Position numbers and translations under genes: made by a program. From positions 1 to 12,462 of the forward strand of contig JBMSQF010000065.1 of assembly GCA_049423145.1 (NCBI GenBank): a stretch of 12,462 nucleotides of DNA, written 5' to 3'. Origin of the DNA: RFTU01 sp049423145 (lineage in GTDB: Bacteria > Pseudomonadota > Gammaproteobacteria > Burkholderiales > Burkholderiaceae_C). Under the pieces are notes generated by a model, which worked only from the letters and a program-made list of their open reading frames with translations, searched no databases and was not told where the DNA came from. Below are positions 1-6,527 of the stretch, piece after piece (the stretch's first letter is position 1; every line of letters starts with the position of its first letter).

Positions 1-349
1 CGCAGAGGTCGCACTTCTGAACCTTGCCGGTTTCCTGCACGTAGTTGATGGTGCCAAAGGGACAGGAGATCGTGCAGACCTTGCACCCCACGCAGGTGGA
101 CTCGTTGACCACCTTGGCACCGGTGGCCTTGTCCACCGTGATGGCCTCCACCGGACAGGCATGCAGGCACCAGGCCTCATCGCACTGGGTGCAGGTGTAG
201 GGCACCTTGCGCCCGGTGTGGTGGAAATCGAAAACCTTGATGCGAGATTTGGCGGGCGCGTAGGTGGCGTAGTTCTCAAATGAGCAAGCCATCTCGCACT
301 GGAGACAACCGGTGCACTTCTCGGGGTTGATGTGCAGCGTCTTTTGCAT
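1..349 (-). CDS. AorA-like four-cluster 4Fe-4S ferredoxin, partial (C-terminus beyond left edge)
   Basis: The first 116 residues of an iron-sulfur electron-transfer protein are visible. Cysteines fall in four groups: C12-C15-C18-C22, C53-C56-C61-C65-Pro, C86-C89-C92-C96-Pro, and C113-C116 at the window edge. This is the usual layout for four [4Fe-4S] clusters in HycB/DmsB/NrfC-like subunits and in the small AorA subunit of bacterial tungsten aldehyde oxidoreductases. No signal peptide or Tat motif is visible, so it is probably cytoplasmic. The start at 349 is preferred because GAGAGG lies 6 bases upstream; an in-frame ATG at 355 would touch that ribosome binding site. The gene follows tupB, tupC and a TonB receptor on the same strand, so a tungsten enzyme partner is the most likely reading. 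It could instead serve a formate dehydrogenase or another molybdo/tungsto-enzyme. The ferredoxin assignment is firm; the Aor link is inferred from context. Confidence 0.85.
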   Translation of the reverse strand, partial: MQKTLHINPEKCTGCLQCEMACSFENYATYAPAKSRIKVFDFHHTGRKVPYTCTQCDEAWCLHACPVEAITVDKATGAKVVNESTCVGCKVCTISCPFGTINYVQETGKVQKCDLC

Positions 350-378
350 GGTCATCCTCTCGGGTCTGCGGTTATGAA

Positions 379-400
379 GTCAACAACGTATGTTGCTGAC
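379..400. repeat. 22-bp inverted repeat upstream of the ferredoxin gene, candidate operator or RNA hairpin
   Basis: Arms GTCAACAAC and GTTGCTGAC are separated by four bases, with a single mismatch. In minus-strand RNA that mismatch becomes a G-U wobble, so all nine pairs can form around an AUAC loop. The repeat begins 30 bases upstream of the ferredoxin start at 349. On the minus strand a TTGTCA hexamer (402-397) and a CATAAC hexamer (376-371) flank it with a 20-base spacer, longer than the usual 17. A dyad inside an elongated spacer is the geometry of MerR-type promoters, but the binding protein is unknown and the promoter is only a guess. Confidence 0.5.
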
Positions 401-409
401 AACCCCATG

Positions 410-456
410 CCCCCCGACCTGGGGCTTACCCTTAATTTGCGGGGAACAGCCCCCGG
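410..456 (-). other. G/C-run-rich spacer with weak hairpins between receptor and ferredoxin genes
   Basis: This stretch directly follows the receptor stop codon. On the minus strand GGGG-CTGTT-CCCC (453-441) can form a short hairpin, and GGGGCT (453-448) can pair alternatively with AGCCCC (426-421) across a 21-base loop. There is no U-run, so it does not look like a standard intrinsic terminator. It could weaken read-through or act as a leader structure for the ferredoxin gene. I do not recognise a known riboswitch, and it did not match the molybdenum-cofactor RNA motif as far as I could judge by eye. Confidence 0.25.
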
Positions 457-458
457 GT

Positions 459-2552
459 TCACAGTGGGCGCGACAGGCGCAGGCTCAGCAGAAGGTGACG
501 GGGAACGCCGGGCTCAAAGAAGCGGCCGTTGGCCTCGTTGACGATGACGCTGGCGGCATGCGCACGATCCAGGGCGTTCTCCAGCCGAAGGAGGGACTCC
601 AGTCGCCAGCCCGCGCCCGCCGGCCAGCGCCGGTGCCAACGCAGGGCCAGCAGGCCGTGGCCGCTGGCGAAGTCGCTGTTCCGGTCGTTGACGGCGACCG
701 CACCGACGGCGCGCCATTCCAGTGCGACATCGCCCCAGCGGGGGTCGCGACGCAACACTTCCGCGTGGCCCGCATGGCGTGGTACACCGGCAATCCGGTT
801 GCCGGCATCCACCACCGCGGTGGGCAGGGTGCAGGGGACACCCTCGCAGGTGAGGAAGCGGTCCTGATAGGTGGCCCACAGGAAGGTTGCCGCCAGCCGG
901 GCCTGCCACTGTGGGTCCATGCGCCATGTGGCACCCCACTCCAAACCACGGCGCAGGGTACGGCCGACGTTTTGGAATGCGGATCGGCCACCGGCATTGC
1001 TGGCCACCCCGATTTCGTTTGCCGTGCGGGCTTCAAACAGGGCCAGGTCCAGCGACCCGAGTTCGCTGCGCCACTTGGCACCGATTTCGGCTTGGGTGCT
1101 GATCTGCGCCTGCAGTGCGGTGTTGAACCCCCCCAGCCCGTCTGCCCGGTAGGCCAGTTCACTCAAAGTGGGCGACTCGAAGCCGCGCCCGGCGCTCCAA
1201 TGAAGGTTCAGCCGCGGCGAGGCCTCCCAGCGCAGGCCGAGAACCGGGTTGGCATAGGTGAATGGCCATCGACCGGAGTCGTCGCCATTGCTGAGATAGG
1301 CGTCACGGGTGCGCAGGCTCACCTCACCCACACGCAGGCCGGCTGTGGCCATCCACCGGGGTTGGAAGCGCCACTCGGCTTGGGCATAGGCGTCGCGGGC
1401 ATCGGCATCGTTGCGCTCGTCGCGGCGCAGGCGGCCCACCACACCCACCGACGCGGTGCTGCCCGAACCAGTGAAATTTTCATAGCCGCGACGGTCATCA
1501 CGCTGGCGGTCCAGGGCCAGGCCCGCCACAAGGCCCACATCCGACCAAGCCCAGCGGGCACGCCATTCGAAGCCTTCCACCCGACGGGCGAAGTCGATCA
1601 CACCGCCCCCATGTCGAGCCGGCGCCTGGGCGGCGGCCGCTATCGCCAGCCACTGCGCAACGTCTCGCTGGCCGCCATAGGCGCTCAGGCGCGTCTCGCG
1701 CAAGGCGCCGTCATCGAATCGGTGGCGCCAGGTGAACCCCAATTGCGCCTGTTCCAAGGTCTTGCGGGTGTCGAACTGCAAGGCCTGCGCGGCGGTCTGC
1801 TTCGGCCCCAGCGTCCACTGCGCGCGCGACAAGCCCAGGGGGTCATCGGCCGGCTGGTTCAAGTAGCCGGCCAGCAGGGTGACTTCATCACGCCGACCGC
1901 GCCAGACGGCCCGGGCAAAGCCCTGTTGCTTCACCGCTCCACTGTGCGGACGAAAACCATCGATTTCGGCCTGCGACCAGGACGCCGTGCCCTCCACACC
2001 GGACGACGGGTCACGTGCCTGCAGGCTCAGCCGGTTCTGCCGCAAACCGAAACCGCCCGCATCGGTGTCGAATCGAATCGCGTTCTCATCCACCGGCGCG
2101 GACACCAGCGCAATCACGCCACCGGAGCTGTTGCCGTAGAGCGCCGAAAACGGCCCGCGCAACACTTCGATCCGCTGTGCACCGGCCAGATCAAACTGCG
2201 ACACCTGACCCTGACCATCGGGGCCAGTGGCCGGCAGACCATCGCTGACGATGCGCAGACCGCGCACGCCGAAGGCCGCGCGCGCACCAAAACCGCGCGA
2301 ACTGATCTGCAGGTCCTGCGCGAAGTTGGATCGGTTTTGCACCAGGATGCCCGGCACACCCGTCAACGCTTCGCTGAGATTGATCATCGGACCCGACTGG
2401 CGGATCTGTTCACGGTCAACCACGCCGATGGCGTAGGGCGCGTCCCGCACGGCACGCTCGGTGAGTGAGCCACTGATCACCACCGCATCGGCCGCTGCCT
2501 GGTCTGCCAGCGCGCAGCATGCCGCCAGTGCCCCGGTGCGAAGGATCTTCAC
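459..2552 (-). CDS. TonB-dependent outer-membrane receptor, YncD/PqqU-like
   Basis: A 697-residue protein: short signal peptide (about 1-22, basic start then TGALAACCALA), a TonB-box-like DAVVISG (22-28), a plug domain (about 35-150) and a 22-strand-type barrel. The plug carries INLSEALTGVPG (57-68), a RGFG (86-89), DGLPATGPDGQGQ (104-116) and EVLRGPFSALYGN (129-141). Near the C-terminus is SVIVNEANGRFFEPG (668-682). As I recall E. coli YncD, these blocks correspond almost phrase by phrase; YncD was renamed PqqU after work showing uptake of pyrroloquinoline quinone. The GTG start at 2552 directly abuts the tupC stop codon, so the gene is very probably translated with the ABC transporter genes. 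The last residue is Leu rather than the usual Phe/Trp. TonB receptor: very sure; YncD type: fairly sure; ligand (PQQ, a tungsten complex, or a siderophore-like chelate): unknown. Confidence 0.93.
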   Translation of the reverse strand: MKILRTGALAACCALADQAAADAVVISGSLTERAVRDAPYAIGVVDREQIRQSGPMINLSEALTGVPGILVQNRSNFAQDLQISSRGFGARAAFGVRGLRIVSDGLPATGPDGQGQVSQFDLAGAQRIEVLRGPFSALYGNSSGGVIALVSAPVDENAIRFDTDAGGFGLRQNRLSLQARDPSSGVEGTASWSQAEIDGFRPHSGAVKQQGFARAVWRGRRDEVTLLAGYLNQPADDPLGLSRAQWTLGPKQTAAQALQFDTRKTLEQAQLGFTWRHRFDDGALRETRLSAYGGQRDVAQWLAIAAAAQAPARHGGGVIDFARRVEGFEWRARWAWSDVGLVAGLALDRQRDDRRGYENFTGSGSTASVGVVGRLRRDERNDADARDAYAQAEWRFQPRWMATAGLRVGEVSLRTRDAYLSNGDDSGRWPFTYANPVLGLRWEASPRLNLHWSAGRGFESPTLSELAYRADGLGGFNTALQAQISTQAEIGAKWRSELGSLDLALFEARTANEIGVASNAGGRSAFQNVGRTLRRGLEWGATWRMDPQWQARLAATFLWATYQDRFLTCEGVPCTLPTAVVDAGNRIAGVPRHAGHAEVLRRDPRWGDVALEWRAVGAVAVNDRNSDFASGHGLLALRWHRRWPAGAGWRLESLLRLENALDRAHAASVIVNEANGRFFEPGVPRHLLLSLRLSRPL

Positions 2553-3272
2553 TCAGGCCCGTTCGCCGCTGAGGAATTGGGCGGCCGGCTCCGGCAATCG
2601 TTCGGTGAAGAAAGCCTGTGTGGGACGGTCCACGATCAGTCGCCCTGCCTCGAGATACACGACGCGGGATGCCAGTCGCTTGGCCTGTCCGAGGTTGTGC
2701 GTGCTCATCAACACGGTCATGCCCTCTTCGGCGAACTCTGCGATGAGCGCTTCCACATCCCGCTTGGCCGATGGATCCAGACTGGCCGTTGGCTCATCGA
2801 GGAACAGCAGTTGCGGGCGAACCGCCCATGCGCGCGCCAGCGCCAGCCGCTGCTGCTGCCCACCCGAGAGGACCCGCGCCGGACGCTGCGCATGGGCGCT
2901 CAGGTTCACGCGCTCGAGTGCCAATCGGGCGCGCGGTGCCCGCTGTGCCGACGGAACACCAGCCAGCCAAAGGGCCAACATCAGGTTCCACCACACCGAC
3001 AGTCGCAGCAGAAAGGGCCGCTGAAACAACATGGCCTGACTGGGCTCGCGGCCCTGTCCATCCAACAGCACCCGGCGGCTGCCCGCATGGGACAGCTGGC
3101 CGTGAAGCAGGCGCAGCAGCGTGGTCTTACCCGAACCGTTGGCACCCAGCAGGGCGATGCGCTCGCCGCGATGTACATCGAAGTCCAGCCCATGCAGCAC
3201 GGTGTGAACGCCAAAGCGCACGGTGGCGCCTCGCAGGCTGATCAGGGGCGCTTGGTCCATGGCCGAATTCAC
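2553..3272 (-). CDS. tupC: Tungstate ABC transporter ATP-binding protein (TupC-like)
   Basis: A 239-residue ABC ATPase with every expected motif: Walker A GANGSGKT (43-50), Q-loop Gln84, signature LSGGQ (135-139), Walker B LLFLDE (155-160) and switch His192. It powers import through the permease encoded just upstream. Specificity is inferred from that TupB-like partner, since the ATPase alone would also fit phosphate or molybdate importers. The GTG start at 3272 overlaps the tupB stop by four bases (GTGA), and a G-rich AGGGGGGG run just upstream can act as ribosome binding site. Met5 (ATG at 3260) is an alternative start. The stop codon at 2553-2555 is followed immediately by the GTG of the TonB receptor. 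Confidence 0.93.
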   Translation of the reverse strand: MNSAMDQAPLISLRGATVRFGVHTVLHGLDFDVHRGERIALLGANGSGKTTLLRLLHGQLSHAGSRRVLLDGQGREPSQAMLFQRPFLLRLSVWWNLMLALWLAGVPSAQRAPRARLALERVNLSAHAQRPARVLSGGQQQRLALARAWAVRPQLLFLDEPTASLDPSAKRDVEALIAEFAEEGMTVLMSTHNLGQAKRLASRVVYLEAGRLIVDRPTQAFFTERLPEPAAQFLSGERA

Positions 3273-4027
3273 GATGCAGCCCCCCCTTCGGCGGCCCGGG
3301 CGGTGTCCTGCGGCTGACTGCGGCCGGACTCCTGCTCACGCTGCAGCCACTGCAAACCCGCGATCGCCAGATTGATCAGGGCGACCACGCCCAGCAGCAC
3401 GATGCCCAGCGCCAAAGCCAGGGGCAAGTCGCCCTTGCTGGTTTCAAGGGCAATCGTGGTGGTCATGACACGGGTGACCCCTGCGATGTTGCCGCCCACC
3501 ACCATCACCGCCCCTACCTCACTGACCGCACGGCCAAAGGCCGTCAGCAGGATGGTCAGCAGGGCCCACCGCTCGTGCACCAGGAGCAGCGCCGCTACAG
3601 CCGGCCGTCCGGCACCCAAGGAGCGCAGCTGTTCACCGTTGCCCTGCGCTGCATCGGCCACCAGTTGGCGCGTCAGTGCAGTGACCACCGGCACCACCAA
3701 CACACTCTGCGCCACCACCATGGCCGTGGGCGTGAAAAGGATGCCCCAGGAACCCAGTGGCCCCGTGCGAGAGAGCAGCAGGTACACCACCAGGCCCACC
3801 ACCACCGAGGGCAGGGCCAGCATGGTGTTGAGCAAGGCCACGACCAGCCGGTGACCGGGAAACTGGACCACCGCCAGGCCGGCCCCGGCCACCAAGCCCA
3901 GCATCGCGCCGATCAGCGTGGCCGTGCCGCTGACCTGCAGGGACAGGCCCACCACCTGCCACAGGACAGGGTCCCAGCGAGTGGCCATTTCCCAGGCCAG
4001 CAGCAGACTGTCGGTGAAGGATCCCAT
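3269..4027 (-). CDS. tupB: Tungstate ABC transporter permease (TupB-like)
   Basis: An inner-membrane permease of about 252 residues with roughly five hydrophobic segments. Blocks typical of TupB/tungstate permeases are present: ALPSVVVGLVVYLLLSR-type helix, GPLG..GILFTPTAMVVAQ, the cytoplasmic EAA-type loop EQLRSLGAG, then GRAVSEVGAVMVVGGN and TRVMTTTIALETSKG. The last two blocks separate TupB from ModB and CysU/W in my experience. I chose ATG 4027 with a weak GGTG nine bases upstream; a GTG at 4039, four codons earlier in frame, is possible. The gene is first of the minus-strand block and overlaps tupC by four bases. No periplasmic binding protein gene precedes it, because the next gene upstream is divergent. 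Molybdate rather than tungstate cannot be excluded. Confidence 0.92.
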   Translation of the reverse strand: MGSFTDSLLLAWEMATRWDPVLWQVVGLSLQVSGTATLIGAMLGLVAGAGLAVVQFPGHRLVVALLNTMLALPSVVVGLVVYLLLSRTGPLGSWGILFTPTAMVVAQSVLVVPVVTALTRQLVADAAQGNGEQLRSLGAGRPAVAALLLVHERWALLTILLTAFGRAVSEVGAVMVVGGNIAGVTRVMTTTIALETSKGDLPLALALGIVLLGVVALINLAIAGLQWLQREQESGRSQPQDTARAAEGGAAS

Positions 4028-4101
4028 GGTTGTCGACACCGGGCAGTGGATGAGCCCAGGCAGTTGCAGTCGGCGAGATTGTGGCCCGAGGTGGTGGTGT
4101 G

Positions 4102-4116
4102 CCCTGTTATGCAGGG
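4102..4116. repeat. Short inverted repeat in the tupB/pimC divergent region
   Basis: Arms CCCTG and CAGGG surround a five-base loop, midway between the divergent tupB and acyl-CoA dehydrogenase genes. The minus strand here reads CATAAC (4111-4106), a hexamer also found next to the larger inverted repeat before the ferredoxin gene, with TTGTCC further upstream (4131-4126). It may be part of the tup promoter or operator. With five-base arms it may also be chance. Confidence 0.25.
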
Positions 4117-4146
4117 TTGTTCATAGGACAAGCGGCCGTGCTAAAA
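4117..4146 (+). promoter_or_regulatory. Possible sigma70-type promoter for the acyl-CoA dehydrogenase pair
   Basis: TTGTTC (4117-4122) and CTAAAA (4141-4146) are separated by 18 bases and lie 37 bases upstream of the ATG at 4183. Each hexamer is an imperfect match. It is the best candidate in the 155-bp divergent region. Confidence 0.3.
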
Positions 4147-4182
4147 CCCGGTCGTTGCTTGTTGAGAGCCCTCATCCTGACC

Positions 4183-5361
4183 ATGGACCTGAACTTCACC
4201 ACCGAAGAATTGGCCTTCAGGGCCACCATTCGCGAATGGGTGGCCCGCCACCTGCCCCAGGACATCAGCCACAAGGTGCTCAATGCCTTGCGCCTGACGC
4301 GCGAGGACCACCAGCGCTGGGCCAAGATCCTGGGCGCCCAGGGATGGCTGGGCTGGAATTGGCCCAAGGCCTTTGGCGGGCCCGGTTGGAATGCGATCGA
4401 GCGCCATCTCTTCGAAGAAGAGTTGGCACTGGCAGGCGCGCCCCGGGTCATCCCCTTCGGACCCGTGATGGTGGCTCCCGTGATCATGGCCTTCGGTTCT
4501 GCCGAACAGCAGCGGCGGTTCTTGCCGGGCATTGCCAGCGGCGAAGTGTGGTGGAGCCAAGGCTACAGCGAGCCGGGATCCGGCTCCGACCTGGCCTCGT
4601 TGAAGACGCGGGCCGAACGGGTGGGTGACCACTACATCGTCAACGGCCAAAAGACCTGGACCACCCTGGCGCAGCACGGCGATTGGATCTTTTGCCTCGT
4701 GCGCACCAGCAACGAAGGCAAACCCCAGACCGGCATCTCCTTCCTGCTCATCGACATGAAGAGCCCGGGCGTGACGGTTCGCCCCATCGTGTTGCTCGAC
4801 GGCGAGCCCGAAGTGAACGAGGTGTGGTTCGACAACGTGAAGGTGCCGGCGGAGAACCTGGTGGGCGAGGAGAACAAGGGCTGGACCTACGCCAAGTACC
4901 TCTTGGCCCACGAGCGCACGAACATCGCCGATGTGAACCGCGCCAAACGCGAGTTGGAGCGCGTCAAGCGGATTGCCAAGGCCGAAGGCGTGTGGGAGGA
5001 CCTTCGCTTTCGCGACCAGATCGCCTTGCTGGAGGTCGATATCGTGGCGCTGGAAATGATGGTGCTGCGGGTGCTGAGCGCGGAAAAGAGCGGCAGGCAG
5101 TCGCTGGACGTGGCGGGTTTGCTCAAGATCCGGGGCAGCGAGATTCAACAGCGCTACGCCGAACTGATGATGCTGGCTGCAGGGCCCTTCGCCACACCCT
5201 TCATCAGCGAAGCCATGGAGGCGGGCTGGCAAGGCGAGCATGTGGGCGCGGCCCACTGCGCGCCCCTGGCGGGCACCTACTTCAACATGCGCAAGACCAC
5301 GATCTACGGTGGCAGCAACGAGGTGCAGCGCAATATCGTGGCGCAGACCGTGCTGGGCTGA
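4183..5361 (+). CDS. pimC: Acyl-CoA dehydrogenase, PimC-like (pimeloyl-CoA dehydrogenase large subunit type)
   Basis: A 392-residue FAD-dependent acyl-CoA dehydrogenase that introduces the 2,3-double bond into an acyl-CoA. It starts with the family's characteristic MDLNFTTEELAFR. The signature SEPGSGSDLAS covers about 129-139, with a middle beta-domain block NGQKTWTT and the C-terminal flavin loop IYGGSNEVQRN around 374-384. In MCAD the catalytic Glu lies right after the Tyr of that loop; here it is Gly376. Instead Glu244 (in LLAHERTNIA) sits where isovaleryl-CoA dehydrogenase and FadE29-type enzymes place their base. The long reading upstream of 4183 lacks family similarity, so ATG 4183 was chosen. 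It is followed after 38 bp by a second, PimD-like subunit. The pimeloyl (dicarboxyl-CoA) substrate is suggested by the PimC/PimD pairing only; steroid side-chain or other branched substrates are possible. Confidence 0.9.
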   Translation: MDLNFTTEELAFRATIREWVARHLPQDISHKVLNALRLTREDHQRWAKILGAQGWLGWNWPKAFGGPGWNAIERHLFEEELALAGAPRVIPFGPVMVAPVIMAFGSAEQQRRFLPGIASGEVWWSQGYSEPGSGSDLASLKTRAERVGDHYIVNGQKTWTTLAQHGDWIFCLVRTSNEGKPQTGISFLLIDMKSPGVTVRPIVLLDGEPEVNEVWFDNVKVPAENLVGEENKGWTYAKYLLAHERTNIADVNRAKRELERVKRIAKAEGVWEDLRFRDQIALLEVDIVALEMMVLRVLSAEKSGRQSLDVAGLLKIRGSEIQQRYAELMMLAAGPFATPFISEAMEAGWQGEHVGAAHCAPLAGTYFNMRKTTIYGGSNEVQRNIVAQTVLG

Positions 5362-5385
5362 AGGCGACAGCAGGGGCAGGACCAC

Positions 5386-5391
5386 AGGGGA
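5386..5391 (+). promoter_or_regulatory. Ribosome binding site of the PimD-like gene
   Basis: AGGGGA lies eight bases upstream of the ATG at 5400. It is the clearest Shine-Dalgarno element in the window and fixes the start of the second acyl-CoA dehydrogenase. Confidence 0.7.
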
Positions 5392-5399
5392 ACAGGCAC

Positions 5400-6527
5400 A
5401 TGGATTTCGATTTCACGGACGAACAGGTCTCGCTGCGCGAGGCGGTGGCCCGTTGGGTGGCCAAGGACCACGGCTTCGAACGGCGCCACGGGCTGGCCAA
5501 AGCCGGCGGCGCCAGCCGCGCGGTGTATGGCGAATTGGCCGAACTGGGCCTGTGCGCACTGGCCGTGCCCGAGGCTCATGGCGGCATGGGATTCGGTGCG
5601 GTGGAGGCGATGGTGGTGATGGAGGAGTTGGGCCGCGGCCTGGTCTGCGCGCCCTACGCGCAGGGCGCGCTCATCGCGCCCGCCCTCTTGGGATTCGCAG
5701 TGGACGCGGCGTTTGCGGACAAGGCCTCGGCTTGGCTGTCCGGTGTGGCCGACGGCTCCCAACTGCTGGTGCTGGCGCATCAGGAGCGGGGTGCCCGGTA
5801 CGCCCTGGATCGCTGCACCACCACGGCCCGATGGGATTCGGCTGCCTGGCGGCTCACGGGACACAAGAGCGTGGTGCCGGCCGGCGACGAAGCAGACGGC
5901 TTCATCGTGCCCGCGCAGGTCGAGGGGCAGCTGGCGCTGTTCCTGGTCGGCCGCGATGCCCAGGGACTGGCTGTTCGCGGCTACCCCACACAGGACGGTG
6001 CTCGTGCGGCCGATGTCGTGCTCAGCGCAAGCCCGGCAGCCCTGATCACGCGAGATGGACTGAGCGCCCTGGCCTTGGCGCAAGACATCGGCATCGCAGC
6101 GCTGGCCGCGGAGGCTGTGGGCGTGATGGACCGGCTCGTGGCCACCACGGTGGACTACCTCAACACCCGCAAACAGTTCGGCGTGGCCTTGTCGACCTTC
6201 CAATCCCTTCGGCACCGCGTGGCCGATGTGAAGATGCAACTCGAACTGGCGCGGTCCATGAGCTACTACGCCACCCTCAAGTTGAGCGAACCCGCGGCGC
6301 AGCGGCGTCGGGCCTTGAGTCAGGCCAAGGTGCAGCTCAACCACAGTGTTCGATTCGTGGGACAGCAATGCATACAGCTGCATGGCGGCATCGGTGTCAC
6401 CGATGAATACAGCGCCAGCCATGACTTCAAGCGCCTGACCATGATCGAGATGGCCTGGGGCGACACGCCCCATCACCTGGGCGAGGTGAGTGCACGCATG
6501 CTCGATACCGCTGGGGTGTTCGCCTGA
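5400..6527 (+). CDS. pimD: Acyl-CoA dehydrogenase, PimD-like (pimeloyl-CoA dehydrogenase small subunit type)
   Basis: A 375-residue acyl-CoA dehydrogenase-fold protein beginning MDFDFTDEQVSLREAV. The C-terminal helical domain is intact: RKQFGVALSTFQSLRHRVADV, then QCIQLHGGIGVTDEYSASHDFKR. The frame stays open upstream into pimC, but the family start and a good AGGGGA site fix ATG 5400. The end reads LTMIEMAWGDTPHHL with no YEG/YGG..IQR loop, so the usual C-terminal catalytic Glu is absent. The N-terminal and middle domains diverge from the standard TEPxxGSD signature. This is the pattern of non-catalytic or flavin-sharing partners in alpha2-beta2 dehydrogenases such as FadE28-FadE29 and PimCD. 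It probably forms a heteromer with the upstream product. No ligase, thiolase or hydratase gene of a pim operon is in the window. Confidence 0.88.
   Translation: MDFDFTDEQVSLREAVARWVAKDHGFERRHGLAKAGGASRAVYGELAELGLCALAVPEAHGGMGFGAVEAMVVMEELGRGLVCAPYAQGALIAPALLGFAVDAAFADKASAWLSGVADGSQLLVLAHQERGARYALDRCTTTARWDSAAWRLTGHKSVVPAGDEADGFIVPAQVEGQLALFLVGRDAQGLAVRGYPTQDGARAADVVLSASPAALITRDGLSALALAQDIGIAALAAEAVGVMDRLVATTVDYLNTRKQFGVALSTFQSLRHRVADVKMQLELARSMSYYATLKLSEPAAQRRRALSQAKVQLNHSVRFVGQQCIQLHGGIGVTDEYSASHDFKRLTMIEMAWGDTPHHLGEVSARMLDTAGVFA

Noticed and set aside
390..2468. 692-codon open frame on the plus strand opposite the TonB receptor
   Set aside because: Its translation shows no family motifs, while the minus strand has a full receptor with signal peptide, plug and barrel motifs. 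Long antisense frames are common at this GC content.
4126..4148. Sigma54-like element on the minus strand before tupB (AGCACG followed by TTGT)
   Set aside because: Lacks the GG of the -24 element, has no GC at -12 and the spacing is off by one base.
4081..4182. 34-codon N-terminal extension of the first acyl-CoA dehydrogenase
   Set aside because: The family begins at MDLNFTTEELAF; the extension has no similarity to it and runs through the promoter-like region.
4141..5385. 414-codon minus-strand frame opposite the first acyl-CoA dehydrogenase, and similar frames at 5304-6476 and 9903-11267
   Set aside because: His/Gln/Gly-rich shadow translations without motifs; the opposite strand encodes clear enzymes in each case.
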